From contig NZ_NHPJ01000082.1 of assembly GCF_002252985.1 (NCBI RefSeq), positions 1 through 50,107 of the forward strand: a stretch of 50,107 nt of DNA, given 5' to 3'. Below the pieces are notes generated by a model that made no database searches, had not been told where the DNA came from, and saw only the letters and a list, made by a program, of their open reading frames with translations. The stretch is from Halorubrum halodurans. GTDB taxonomy: Archaea; Halobacteriota; Halobacteria; Halobacteriales; Haloferacaceae. Positions within the stretch are counted from its first letter, which is position 1, and every line of letters starts with the position of its first letter. This document shows, piece by piece, positions 22,056 through 32,700 of this stretch. The position numbers and the translations under genes were made by a program.

Positions 22056-22782
22056 TTGTGAGTTTCCCGTCACGAAGTCGAAGTACACGATCCATTCGGT
22101 CGATCGCCATCGGGTCATGTGACGCGACAACCACTGCATGGTCGGTCGCGACATCCGCAAGGAGATCTAAGACCGCCTCGCTGGCTGTCGAATCGAGCTC
22201 CCCAGTCGGTTCGTCGGCGATCACGAGATCCGGATTCCCGCCAAGGGCTCGCGCGACAGCAACCCGCTGTTGTTCACCACCACTAAGTGCTGCTGGACGA
22301 TGCGAGAGCCGATCGCCTAATCCGACGTCTTCGAGTAACGATCGGGCTCGACGTCGACGCGATCGTTTCCCTTTCCCTTGTTCTATCATCGGCAGCGCAA
22401 CGTTTTGAAGCGCCGTCAACGACGGAAGGAGATGAAATCGCTGGAACACGATCCCGACGTGATCGCGTCTAATGGCGGTGCGTCCCCGCTCACCCATTGA
22501 GGTAGTATCGACACCAGTAATCTGTACGTGACCACTATCCGGCGTTTCAAGCGCAGCCAACAAATGAAGCAGCGTGGATTTCCCGCTACCGCTTGGTCCA
22601 GCCAATCCGACTAACTCACCGCGTTGAACCGCCATCGAAACGGCATCCACAGCCGTCACTGACGTTCCGGGCTGTCGTGAAAAGAGGCGTCCAGTACTGC
22701 CGCGTGCGTACGTTCGAACAACATCAGTACACTCGACGACGGGCGAGTCGTTCATCGAGGTCGTCTCTGCTTCACTGGACAT
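22039..22782 (-). CDS. ABC transporter ATP-binding protein (MacB/LolD type)
   Basis: The 247-residue ATPase has Walker A GLAGPSGSGKSTLLHLLAAL (near 58), Q-loop IVFQRFHLLPSLTAL, signature LSGGEQQRVAVARAL, Walker B DLVIADEPTGELDS and switch His in VVASHDP. The sequence PTGELDS is typical of the LolD/MacB/FtsE group that works with FtsX-like permeases, which are the next two genes. The start overlaps the end of the membrane-hydrolase gene by 11 bases, so a four-gene operon is likely. All catalytic motifs are intact. Confidence 0.93.
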   Translation of the reverse strand: MSSEAETTSMNDSPVVECTDVVRTYARGSTGRLFSRQPGTSVTAVDAVSMAVQRGELVGLAGPSGSGKSTLLHLLAALETPDSGHVQITGVDTTSMGERGRTAIRRDHVGIVFQRFHLLPSLTALQNVALPMIEQGKGKRSRRRRARSLLEDVGLGDRLSHRPAALSGGEQQRVAVARALGGNPDLVIADEPTGELDSTASEAVLDLLADVATDHAVVVASHDPMAIDRMDRVLRLRDGKLTNGQTQ

Positions 22783-23305
22783 ACTCTGCGTACAAGTCCT
22801 TTATCCCTGGCATGCCGTCATACACCCACACCACAAGGCCCACGACGGTGAGGACACCGCCAAACACCACCATCGGTGTCGCTTCGAGAGTGAGAAAGAA
22901 TTCGATGAAACTCCGGGGTTCACTCTCCGGGACGGAAGTCAGCGGCCAGAGCCAGTACCCGAGTCCGGCATACTCCTGTGTAAACGCTGGATGGATGCTA
23001 TCCGCAACCAGATGCGAGAAGTACCCGATCGTGAACGCACCGACGAGTGTGCGCTGATCGGGATGTCGTATGAGTGTCCACAAGACGAGTACGATCAGCG
23101 CGAACGTGATCAGTGAGTGTGAGAGGCTCCGTCCGTACGGAAGCAGTGGGATCGTCCACGTCAGCGGCTTATCAATGAGATCGGGAAACAGTGTTCCCAA
23201 TCCGAGCGCGAAGACGGCTAAGCCGATCGGCGGATGCCCGATCTTCCAGCGAGAATACACCGAGTAGATGAGATAGCCGAACGCAGCATGTCCCCACGGT
23301 AACAT
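22772..23305 (-). CDS. membrane-bound metal-dependent hydrolase (DUF457/YdjM-like)
   Basis: The 177-residue protein starts MLPWGHAAFGYLIYSVYSRW. Conserved features of the family are WGHAAFGY at the N-terminus, LFPDLIDKPL near 42, RSLSHSLI near 62 and GYFSHLVADSIHP near 95; the His and Asp residues bind metal at the membrane surface. Four to five hydrophobic segments are present. It is the first gene of the ABC exporter operon and overlaps the ATPase start. Its substrate is unknown; the link to the exporter is positional. Confidence 0.85.
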   Translation of the reverse strand: MLPWGHAAFGYLIYSVYSRWKIGHPPIGLAVFALGLGTLFPDLIDKPLTWTIPLLPYGRSLSHSLITFALIVLVLWTLIRHPDQRTLVGAFTIGYFSHLVADSIHPAFTQEYAGLGYWLWPLTSVPESEPRSFIEFFLTLEATPMVVFGGVLTVVGLVVWVYDGMPGIKDLYAEYVQ

Positions 23306-23366
23306 CTATCCTAAGTTAATCATGGGAAACATATAACACTATTGAAAGTAAATCTTCCGCAGGCGA

Positions 23367-23681
23367 TCACGGAGTGGAAACTGTCATCGAGTCGGCGATC
23401 AACTCATTCACTGCTGAAAGGGTCTCAGAAGCTACATCTGATGACAGTCCGTCTGGCGAATACGTGGCGGCCTCGTATGCTTCGGTAATCTGCGCTAACC
23501 GTGCCGTGTCGATCTCAGTATCGGCACGTAACTGGCGATAGAACTCCCAGTGTGTCTGTGGCGTCGACAGTGAGTCATCAGATTGTAATCGTGACCGGAC
23601 GGCTGCGTACGCGGATTGGACGGCCGTATTCGGGCGGCCAGCAGCTAGTGCTTCGTGGGCTGAATCCAGCGATATCTACGT
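23367..23681 (-). pseudogene. C-terminal DUF4129 domain remnant
   Basis: About 104 codons on the minus strand translate as SAHEALAAGRPNTAVQSAYA, AVRSRLQ, THWEFYRQLRADTEIDTARL and AQITEAYEAATYSP, ending with TGA at 23367-23369. The same features (ARAELAAGRPDETARIVYAV, THWEFYRRWRDDDEVDAAGL, VTEAYERAEFAPHE) form the C-terminus of the DUF4129 protein at 37191-39452. There is no start; a TAG closes the frame upstream. It is a decayed second copy of that gene's 3' end, not an active gene. Confidence 0.7.
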
Positions 23682-23689
23682 GACTGTCT

Positions 23690-24290
23690 CCACCGGGTTA
23701 TCAGATTCCGCTCCGCGCTGAGCAAGCCGTTGAGATTGGGGATCTCGCTGTCGTGTCGAATGGCGTTGTGACAGATTCTCTAAGAGAGCGAGGAAGCATT
23801 GACGGCGATCCAGGAGGATCTCCGGGCGGAGATCGAGGACCAACAGTCGTCAGGAGGCACAACGGGAGCCCCAGCACAAACAAACGGAACTCACGATGAA
23901 AGCGGTGACCGCCCACGAGGAAATCGCAGCGAACGACGACGCCGTCTCAGTCGAGAACGCGGAAGCGGAGTACGGTCTCCTCCGAGTCACCTCACTCGCC
24001 ACGACCTTCGTGAGTGGGATCCAGGGCGGAGATATCGACGATCCTGCCCCGCGAGTGCTCCGATCAGTACCTCCAGCAGCAATTGTAGGAGCCGCTCGCC
24101 GCTCACAGGAAAGCAACACGACCGACGCCTGAGCCGGGACGGCAAGCGGCCGACGGAGACGAGTCCGAACACTGGATCGCCTCCGTCCCGAATCGCCGCG
24201 ACTTCGTCTCGCACGTCGATCCTCAGTGGCCGTCTCCGCTTGATATCCGGTCTGACTGCCAAAATTTATACGAAGTGATTAATAAAGTTC
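23690..24290. other. decayed coding sequence of unknown origin
   Basis: Plus-strand pieces in different frames look like former protein: GYQIPLRAEQAVEIGDLAVV (from about 23695), LTAIQEDLRAEIEDQQSSGG (about 23793), and a stretch beginning MKAVTAHEEIAANDDAVSVE at 23896 that runs open to 24132 (78 codons). None has a recognisable family and the frames do not connect, so I read this as one or more broken genes. The 23896-24132 frame could be a small gene, but its upstream context gives no promoter. Confidence 0.35.
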
Positions 24291-24384
24291 GTTTGGAGGG
24301 AGAACAGCCACACGCTCCTTCCCTCCTCTCATTGCCGTTTCCTCGGAAGCGTCTCCGAACTCGGACGACGTGGCGGATGGGCCA

Positions 24385-25286
24385 CTTGTACGGCTCGCAG
24401 ACGCGGGCGACTCCGCTTCGAAGTCGATCGTCGGCCCCCAGCCCGTGGCCGCGTGTAGCTTCAAGTAATCGTCCATCGTGTCGTGGACGTACTCGTCGAG
24501 CAGGTTCACGACGTACTTCGGCTCGACATCGGTGCCAAGCTCATCGTTGATCAGATCGATCTTCTCGTTGAACGAGTAGCTCTCTTTGGTGCTGACGTTG
24601 TAGATGCTCTGGAGCTCGTGGTCGGCCGAGAGTTCATACCCCCGCACTAGCGTCGTCGACATGGGTGAAGTCGCGAATCTGGATGCCGCCACCGAACACC
24701 GCCAGACGCCCGCCATTGGCGATGGCGTCGGCGAACGGCGCGACGGTGTTCGCAAATTCGCCTTTGTGTTCTTCGGCGCCGCCGAACCCTTGGTACACGG
24801 AGAAAAAGCGCATGCCGGCGAGCGTCATGTCGTGGAGTACTCGGCGTAGCGCTTGCGGGCGAGCTTCGAGGCTTCGTACCTAGTCTGCGTCTCCACGACC
24901 ATAAATTCGGAGGAGGGTTCGGTCCGGTCGCCGTAGATCGAGGAGGTGGTCGCGTACACGACGGTGTCATACCCGTCTTCCTGGGCTTGCTCGACCGTGT
25001 TGACGGAACCCCTCGAGCGTTGTGACGTGCGCCCCACTGTCGGATCCTCCTCGTACACCTTGTACGACGAGAAAGCCGCAAGGTGAAACAGGATGTCGAC
25101 ATCGGTCGGGAAGTTCCGGTCGAGAACGGAGGGCTCAACGAACTCGACGTTCCCACGCAGATTCTCGGGCGTTCCGAGATAGCGGTCGTCGATGGCGACG
25201 ACTCCGTTCGCGTCGGTGAGATGGTTCGCGAGATTCGATCCAATGAAGCCGGCGCCACCCGTGACGAGAACGCATTGATCCTACAT
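24385..25286 (-). pseudogene. NAD-dependent epimerase/dehydratase, multiply frameshifted
   Basis: Minus-strand pieces in three frames make one extended SDR protein. The Rossmann start is QCVLVTGGAGFIGSNLANHL, then VVAIDDRYLGTPENLRGN and DILFHLAAFSSYKVYEEDPT. The catalytic YEASKLARKRYAEY follows with TTSSIYGDRTEPSSE, then VFGGGIQIRDFTHVDDAS, and the C-terminal NVSTKESYSFNEKIDLINDE and ATGWGPTIDFE, with CEPY at the end. Frame changes occur around 25050, 24830, 24655 and 24415. The likely original ATG (25284-25286) is followed at once by TAG. It was probably a UDP-sugar 4-epimerase-type enzyme for glycan synthesis and is now dead. Confidence 0.8.
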
Positions 25287-25410
25287 GCGAGTTCCTATTG
25301 GTAGATTAATAGAAGTGCTGCCGTTAGACGTGTCGAGTTCACGGAGACGCACGATGGGTCGTGGGCGTCTGCCCCGATGGTCACGGATCCGATCGCACGC
25401 GCCTGTCGGC

Positions 25411-25557
25411 CTATCGGTTGGCCCACTGAACGTGCTCACACGCCGGGCACCGCAGCCGTGTCTCCCACTCATCGCCGCGGTCGTGTTCCAAGGGCGGAAT
25501 TTGTGAGACGCTCACGTCCGCGTGCCCGCATTCAGGACAACTCGTGGGAATGGGCAC
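25411..25557 (-). CDS. 48-residue zinc-ribbon-like mini protein
   Basis: From GTG at 25557 to TAG at 25411 the frame encodes 48 residues: (M)PIPTSCPECGHADVSVSQIP, later DEWETRLRCPACEHVQWANR. It has two Cys-x2-Cys knuckles (7/10 and 37/40), the same spacing and central WET as the 50-residue protein at 19391-19543, so the two are paralogs. The start is GTG in the PIP context matching MPLP of the relative. A TATA-like run lies upstream on this strand at about 25604-25626. The gene is short, but the conserved ligands make it convincing. Confidence 0.6.
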   Translation of the reverse strand: MPIPTSCPECGHADVSVSQIPPLEHDRGDEWETRLRCPACEHVQWANR

Positions 25558-26790
25558 AGTGTGTGGATAACGTTAGCTATTTCACAAAAATCCTCCGACC
25601 ACATCAGTATATTTTAATTATATAATACTCGTGAGAGGACGATGGGGCGGCGGTTCGGACTCCAACACACGCTTGCGGGGTCGATAGAAATCAAATATAA
25701 ATTTTTACTGATACGACCGCATTCGACACGGCCGGCGCGAGGCTCGTCGTGAGCCCGCCTGGCCGCACGCCTGCTCGACCACGGGTGACCGTTCGCTTCG
25801 CCGAGGTCCCTCGAAAAGAACGGCCGACGTCGGTTACATGTGTCTCGTGGATGGTGATGTACTGGCGCCGATCCCACGGGACTCTCCGTTTCGATCAGCG
25901 CCGCCGACGTCGAGGAGCGATCTCATCGGTCGAAGCTGATTAGGGCACCCGGCGAATATACCGGAACGTATCCAGTGGCGGTCGACATTCACCCCGCCAG
26001 CCATCACCCGATGGCCCCGAACACTCGATCCACCACGGAATCTCCTCCAGTCGTGGCCTGTCGGAACGTTACCTGAACATTCACGCGTTCGGGCGGCGAC
26101 GCCTTCTCTATCACCGATCCGCGAATGCTGAGACGGTCACCGCCGTGGCTGACGTCTCACCTAAGCGGCAGCGCGGAGGCCACTTTCTCAACGAACGAGC
26201 AAAGTGAGTAGGGAGGAGAAGAACCGCGTTCGTTTCGAGCGCAAATCCTTATACCGACGACCCGCTAATCGTGATATCGTTCTACACGGGCAAACGTTCC
26301 CCTGTAAAGGGTCACAGCAATCTTGCGAGGATTCAACTATGATGGTTTCTTGGATGGAACGGGCCACAGTCACCTGGCCTCAAGTTGGGAACGACGATCG
26401 CCAACGTGACACGACGTCCCTCTCCGTACCCACACGGGTCAGAGCGTGAGAACACCAACAATTAAATCGCCTCTGCTGGTCCGACCTGCCAGCAAACAAG
26501 CCACCATCGCCGCGGCGGTGTCATTGGTGAGCGGAACAATCGCCGGCCGGCAGCTCGGCGGACTCGACCCGAACAGCGTGCTTCGTTCCTGACGTTCTCA
26601 CGCGTCACCAACCGGTGCCATGCTCTCACCTCGCCGGGAGAGAAACCGACGAGGACACGAACGGGACGCCGAGCCCGACCGCCATGGACACGGCGAGGGA
26701 AGCCGTGACGGGGTCGAGTAACTGCTCTCGGTCGTGAAGACGACGACCCCGAGAGGAACGCTCGAGGTAGCGTACCGGATCACCCACCCG
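25558..26790. other. 1.2-kb region without a recognisable intact gene
   Basis: I find no convincing gene in this stretch. AT-rich sections (25590-25625, 25690-25715) look like old promoter DNA. Short frames such as 26204-26449 (81 codons, Arg-rich) and a piece reading SKQATIAAAVSLVSGTIAGR near 26500 do not belong to families I know. A pair of 10-bp inverted repeats (GCGTGAGAAC at 26444 and its complement at 26594) frames ~160 bp. The region marks the change from the accessory segment to the GC-rich core. Confidence 0.4.
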
Positions 26791-29700
26791 TCAGCCGTCC
26801 TCGCGCCGGGCGAGGATCGCGACCGCGCCGAGCAGCGCGATGAGCGTCACGAGGGGACCGAATCCGGGCGTGGAGTCGTCGGTGGTGTCGTCGCCGCTGC
26901 CGTCGTCGGTGATTCCGTCGCCGCTGCCGTCGTCGGTCCCGCCGTCGGTTCCGTCGTCGATCCCGCCGCCATCCTGCTCGCCGTCCGCTACGTCGATCGT
27001 CGCGATCTCCGTGCTCGCGTCCTCGATCAGGAACGCTCCGGTCCCGTTGGTCACGTCCGTGACGGCGACCGAATACTGACCGGCCGCCGTCGGGGCGGTC
27101 CCGGAAACGGTCGTCGTGACGGCGATCGTGTCGTCAGTGACGTCCGATTCCGTGTACTCTATCGTCAGATCCTCTTCGGGGCCGTCTTGTGAATCGTCGT
27201 CGACGTCGAGGTCGAACGCCGCGAACCTCACGACTATCTCTCCGGACTCGGCCGTCGACGCGTTCTCGACGGTCACGGCCACCGTGTACTGCTTCGATTC
27301 GTTGGTCGTCGCGTTCGTCGGCGTCACCGACGACTGGGCGACGTCGACCGCCGGATCCGCCTCACTCCCGGTTCCGGTGTCGTCTCCGCCGCCGCTGCCG
27401 GTACCGCCGTCGCCGCCATCACCGCCGTCGGTCCGGTTGAGCGTGAGCTCGACCGTTTCCTCTTCGGTGACCGCTAGTCGGGTCTCGTTGGTTACCCCGT
27501 CGTCTTTGGCGACCACGCTCACGTCACCGACGAGCTCCAAGGGAGCCTCGCCGTCTCCGGTGAGATAGCCGCTCGCGTTCGTCACGTTCCGTCTACCGTC
27601 CTCGATGGCCGCGTCGCCGTTCCTGTGGCCGACGGCGACGTCGGCGTTCTCGATCGGGTCGCCGTTCTCGTCGACGACTCGGACGGTGACGTCGTACGCC
27701 TCGGGGACGGTTACCTCACCGACGTCCGCCGGCGGCACGACCTCGGCGATCGCGTAGAGGTCGGGGACGCCGTTCGACGTCACCGAGTCGTTCGTGTCCC
27801 CGAACCCGACGGCGTACGTGTCCTCCGCGGAGTCGACGGCGACGCTGAAGTTCCCGTTCGCGTCGACCGTGCCGTTGTACCGCTCGAGATCGTCGTCCGC
27901 GGTCTGGCGGTAGACGGCGACGGAGTCGTTCTCCAGCGAGGCTTCGCTCTCTGCGGTGAGGGTTCCGGTGACCTCGGGCCGGTTCAACTCGACGGTGACC
28001 TCTTTGTCGCCGTTCACGGTCACGTTCGTCGTGTCGTTGACGCCGCGGTGTTCCGCGTAGACGGCGACCTCGCCGACGAGTTCCAAGGGAGCCTCGTTCT
28101 GCCCAGTGAGATACCCGTTCTCGTTCGTCGCGTTCCGCTCGCCGTCCTCGATGGCGGCGTTTCCGTTCTCGTGGCCGACGGCGACGGTCGCGTCCTCGAT
28201 CGGGTCGCCGCTGTTATCGATGACTCGGACGGTGACGTTGTGTGCCTCGGGGATGGTGACCTCACCGACGTCCTCAGATGGCGTGACCTCCTCGATCGCG
28301 TAGAGGTCGGGGACGCCGTTCGGTTCCGCCGAGCCGGTGTCCCCGAACGCGAGGGTGTACGTCGCGTCCGTGGAGTTGACGGCGACGCTGAAGTTCCCGT
28401 CCGCGTTGACTGTTCCGTTGTACGACTCGATGTCGCCGTCCGCGATCTGGCGGTAGACGAAGACGGAGTCGTTCTCCAGCGAGGCTCCGCTCTCGGCGGT
28501 GAGGGTTCCGGTGACGTTCGCGGTCGAGGTCTCCTCGCCGACGACGAACGTCGAGAAGTTCGTCGTGGTGGCCGCAAAGGAGATCGTATCGCCGGAGGTG
28601 TCGGTGACCTCGGTCGGCAGCCTCTCCGCCGAGGACTGGTCGTCCGGAACGCGGACCACGGTCAGCGAGGTCGGATCGTCGACGGCGGACGCCGAGACCG
28701 ACCCACGGATGGTCGCCGTCTCGCCCTCGCCGAGCGACGGCGCGCCACGGACTCCGATGGATGCCGCCGGCGTAAAGTCGGCCACGTCGTCGTTGGCGTC
28801 GACGAACCGCGTCCGGATCGTCTCCGAGATCGACTCGCTCGGCGTGCCCCGTTCCGTGACGTTGACCGGCCGGCCTCCGAGGTCGGTTCGGGTGTCGAAC
28901 GCGATCCCCCTGATGAAGTCGGTTCCGGTTCCGCTGAAGTTCGCCTCGCCGTTGCTGCCGATGGGTTCACTGACCACCGGCGGGACCCCGTCGGCGTCGT
29001 CGTCGCCGTCGTCGGCCGTCAGATCGATCCGGTCGGTCGCCTCGACCGTCTGAGTCGAGTTATCGTACAGCTGCGTTTCGATCGTCGCGTTCCCGGAGAG
29101 CGTTCCGGCGGGGATCGTGGTGTTCACGTTCCCTTCGACGGGGACGGCGTCGGAGCCGTTCAGCGCGACCGGCGTGGCGTTCCCGTCGGTCACGTTCACG
29201 AGTCGTATCGCGACGTCGCCGTCGTCGATGACTCCGGTCGCGTTGTGGCCCGTGCCGATCGTGAGCGGTTCGGTCGGATCGTACGTTCCGTCGCTCGGCG
29301 CGATGATCGCCGGCGCGGGTTCACTCCCGTCAGGCTGTTGATCGGGTTCCCTCTGTGTGATCAGCTCCGGATACTCGTTGGGCCGTGTCTGCCAGACTGT
29401 CCCGAACTCGAGGGCAGTCATATTGCTCTCGGCTGCCTCGCCGGACATCTGCGCCGTTGTCAGACCGGTCGCGTTGCTTGCTGATGTTGCTTGTCCGGTT
29501 GCTTGTTCGTCCCAGTAGGAGTCATCTACCTGATTGCCGTATACGTCGGAATACGCTCCGATAAGGCCGCCTACGTCAGAATCTCCAGTCACGCTCCCCG
29601 TCGCAAACGTATCTGTGATCGTATTCGGTCCGCTATCTCCGATCAACCCACCTACCGCCTCGGAGCCACTGACGACTCCAGTCGCCGAAGCATTCTCGAT

Positions 29701-32700
29701 CGGACCGTGGTTTTCACCAACGAGTCCACCCACGTTAGTTGATCCGTTGACGGTCCCTGACGCAGCCGCGATCGCAACTTCTCCATCGTTCTCTCCAATG
29801 AGTCCGCCAACCGTATCTGTCCCGTCGACACTCCCCGACGCGGTGGCGTTCATGACCGTGGGGTCCTGATCGGTGACTCCGACGAGTCCACCCACGCTCT
29901 CGGAACCGGTGACAGCACCGGTCGCCGTGGCATGCTCAATGGTGCTATTCTCGGACTCTCCGTAGTACCTTCCGACGAGACCGCCGACCCGAGTAGATCC
30001 GTTGACAGTTCCGATAGAAACCACGTTCTCAAGTCTTATATCACTATGTCCGGCAAGACCACCCACTCCATCAGTGCCGTTGACACTCCCTGACCAAGCG
30101 GCCCTCTTGATCGTTCCGCCGGAAGCGCTTCCGGCGAGTCCGCCTACATCGTCTGTTCCAGCGACAGTCATTGATACGTTGACGTTTTCGATCGTTTCCC
30201 AGCTTTCTCCAACGAGTCCACCCACGTCGTTCGTACCGGAAACCGTCCCTGCTGCCGTGGCGTTCGTTACTACGCCATCGGAACTGTATCCTGCCAGTCC
30301 GCCTACTTCCACGGAGCCAGTGATCTCTCCAGCCACCGTGACATTCTTGATCTCTCCTCTGTTGAACCCGACGAACCCACCGACCACATCGTAGCCAGTA
30401 ACATCAACATTTGTGAGACTAACATCGGTGATCGTGCCCTCGCTTCCTGCGAAGAGACCGATATAACTCCGAGAGGAACGATTTATTGCCAGCCCGGAGA
30501 TCGTGTGGTTGTCGCCGTCAAGTGATCCAGTAAACGGTGACGGCGTACTTTCGTTATACGGGTTTCCACCGACAGGATCGAACCCGGATCCATCGTCCCA
30601 TGCGCTCGTCTCAGACGCGTTGATGTCGCTCACGAGCGTGTAGTTCGCGGAGAGATCGTCCTCCATCGCCTGGAGTTCGGAGGCGTTCGAGATCTCATAC
30701 GGGTCGTCTTGGGTGCCGGTGCCCGCGAGATCGCCCGGATCGATGTCGACCTCTTGAGAGCCGTCCTCTCCGTCGTCCGGTCCTCCGGCAGAGTCACCGA
30801 TCCGGAGGGTTTCGTCGATCAGCGTGATGAACTGCTCGTCGGAGCCCTCGGTCGGCCGAACGAGGAATCCGTGAAGGTAACTACCGTTCTGGATCCCGCC
30901 GGCGTCGAACGTCGCGGTGAAGTTGCTCGCCGCGTCGGAGTTGTCGACCGATCGGTTCAGGATCACGGAGTCAGGTGAGGTAGCGACGACGTACTCGACG
31001 TCCCACGACGAGTTGACATCGCTTTCACGATCGATCGAGACCGCTATCGTGCCCTCGGTCGAGTTCTGTCGTAGCCCATCCGCGGTTCCGGGGCCGCCGT
31101 CGTAGCCGATACCGCGGATCCGAGACTCGGTTCCGGCGAGTATCGAGGTGTCGGACGGTTGAGTCGTGTTCTCGTCGAGCAGCTGGACGGCGTAGGGATC
31201 GAACACGCTCGAGCCGAGGCGATACGGATCGAACAGCCCCCGGTTCCCGGAGACCGTGGCCGGGATGGTGGCGTTGCTTCCGTTCGCGAGCCGAACCCTG
31301 AGCGTCGGCCCCCGGTCCGCGAGCGGGTCGGTGTATCCGATCGTACCGTTGGGCTGATAGACCTCGAACGCGACACCAGTGACGTTGTACGTGCCGACGC
31401 CGGGTTCCGGTTCGATGACCACCGACTCGTTCTGATCCGTGTCGGTCTGGACGACGCGGAACGCACGGGAGTTCGCGTCACCGATCGTGACTCCGTCCGA
31501 GCCCGAACCGGACACGGCGACCGCGATCTTCTCGGCGTACACGCGGGATCCGTCCCGTGCGAAACTCGACGTGCCACCGTCCGGCACGAATTCGATCGCC
31601 ACTTCGGAGGGTCCGCCGTCCTCCGGGGCATCGGTTACGTCGATCGTGTCGATAGTGACGTTCGCGTCTTCAATCAGGTACTCAGTCTCATCACCGCTCG
31701 ACTCACGACGGAGGTCGGTGACGGTGACGTTGCGGACGCCGGTCGTCGCCGGCGCGGTGGCAGACACGTTCTCTGACACCGTGAGGGTACCGCCGGTCAC
31801 GTTGTCCGCGGTGTACTCGATCGTCAGGTCGGTCTCGTCCCCGGTGAGATCGAAGTCCTCGAATCGGACGTCGACCTCGCCGGCATCGTCGTTTAAGGAA
31901 GTGTTATCGATCCTGACCGTGACGTCGAACGTCGTCTGCTCGCCGCTGGTGACGCTGTTCGGCGAAACGGACGAGGCCGTCATGTTTACCGCCGGGGCCG
32001 GCCCATCGTCGGTCGACGTCGCCGCTTCGCCGACGACGAACGTCGAGAAGTTCGTCGTGGTGGCCGCAAAGGAGATCGTTCCGCCGGAGGTGTCGATGAC
32101 ATCGGTCGGCAGGCCCTCCGCCGAGGACTGATCGTCCGGAACGCGGACGACGGTCAGCGCCGCGGGATCCTCGATGGCGGCCGCCGGGACCGACCCCCGG
32201 AGCGTCGCCGTCTCGCTCCCGTCGAGCGACGGGGCGCTACGAACGTCTATGGATATCACCGAGGTAAATCCGGTCACGCTGTCGTTGGCGTCGACGAACT
32301 CCGTCTGGATCGTTTCCAAGGTCGACGCATTCTGATTCGGCGGATCCCGTTCCGTGACGTTGATCAGCCCCTGAACGCCGGTATCGGTGGTGAACGAGAT
32401 CTGCTCGATGTATCTGGTCTCGGTGAACGTCGTCTCGTTGTTCTCGATGAGGCTGCTGATCACCGACGGACCGCCGTCACCGCCTTCAGTGACGGTGATC
32501 GTGACCGTCGCCGTGTCGTTCAGCGTCCCGTCGGTGGCGTTGTAGGTGAACGAGTCCGTGCCGGTGAAGCCCTGCTTCGGCGTGTACTCGAAGCTTCCGT
32601 TGGCGTCGAGCGAGAGCGTTCCGTCCGCCGGGCCGCTCGCGAGCGTCGCGTTGAGCACGTCGTTGTTCGGGTCCGAGTCGTTCCCCAGTACGCCCGGTTC

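Noticed and set aside
26444..26603. 10-bp inverted repeats framing ~160 bp, possible MITE
   Set aside because: No target duplication and no similarity beyond 10 bases; chance is plausible.
27625..29484. Open 619-codon plus-strand frame opposite the giant surface-protein gene
   Set aside because: It is the antisense shadow of GC-rich acidic coding DNA: Val/Asp/Arg-rich with no domain, while the minus strand has clear domains.
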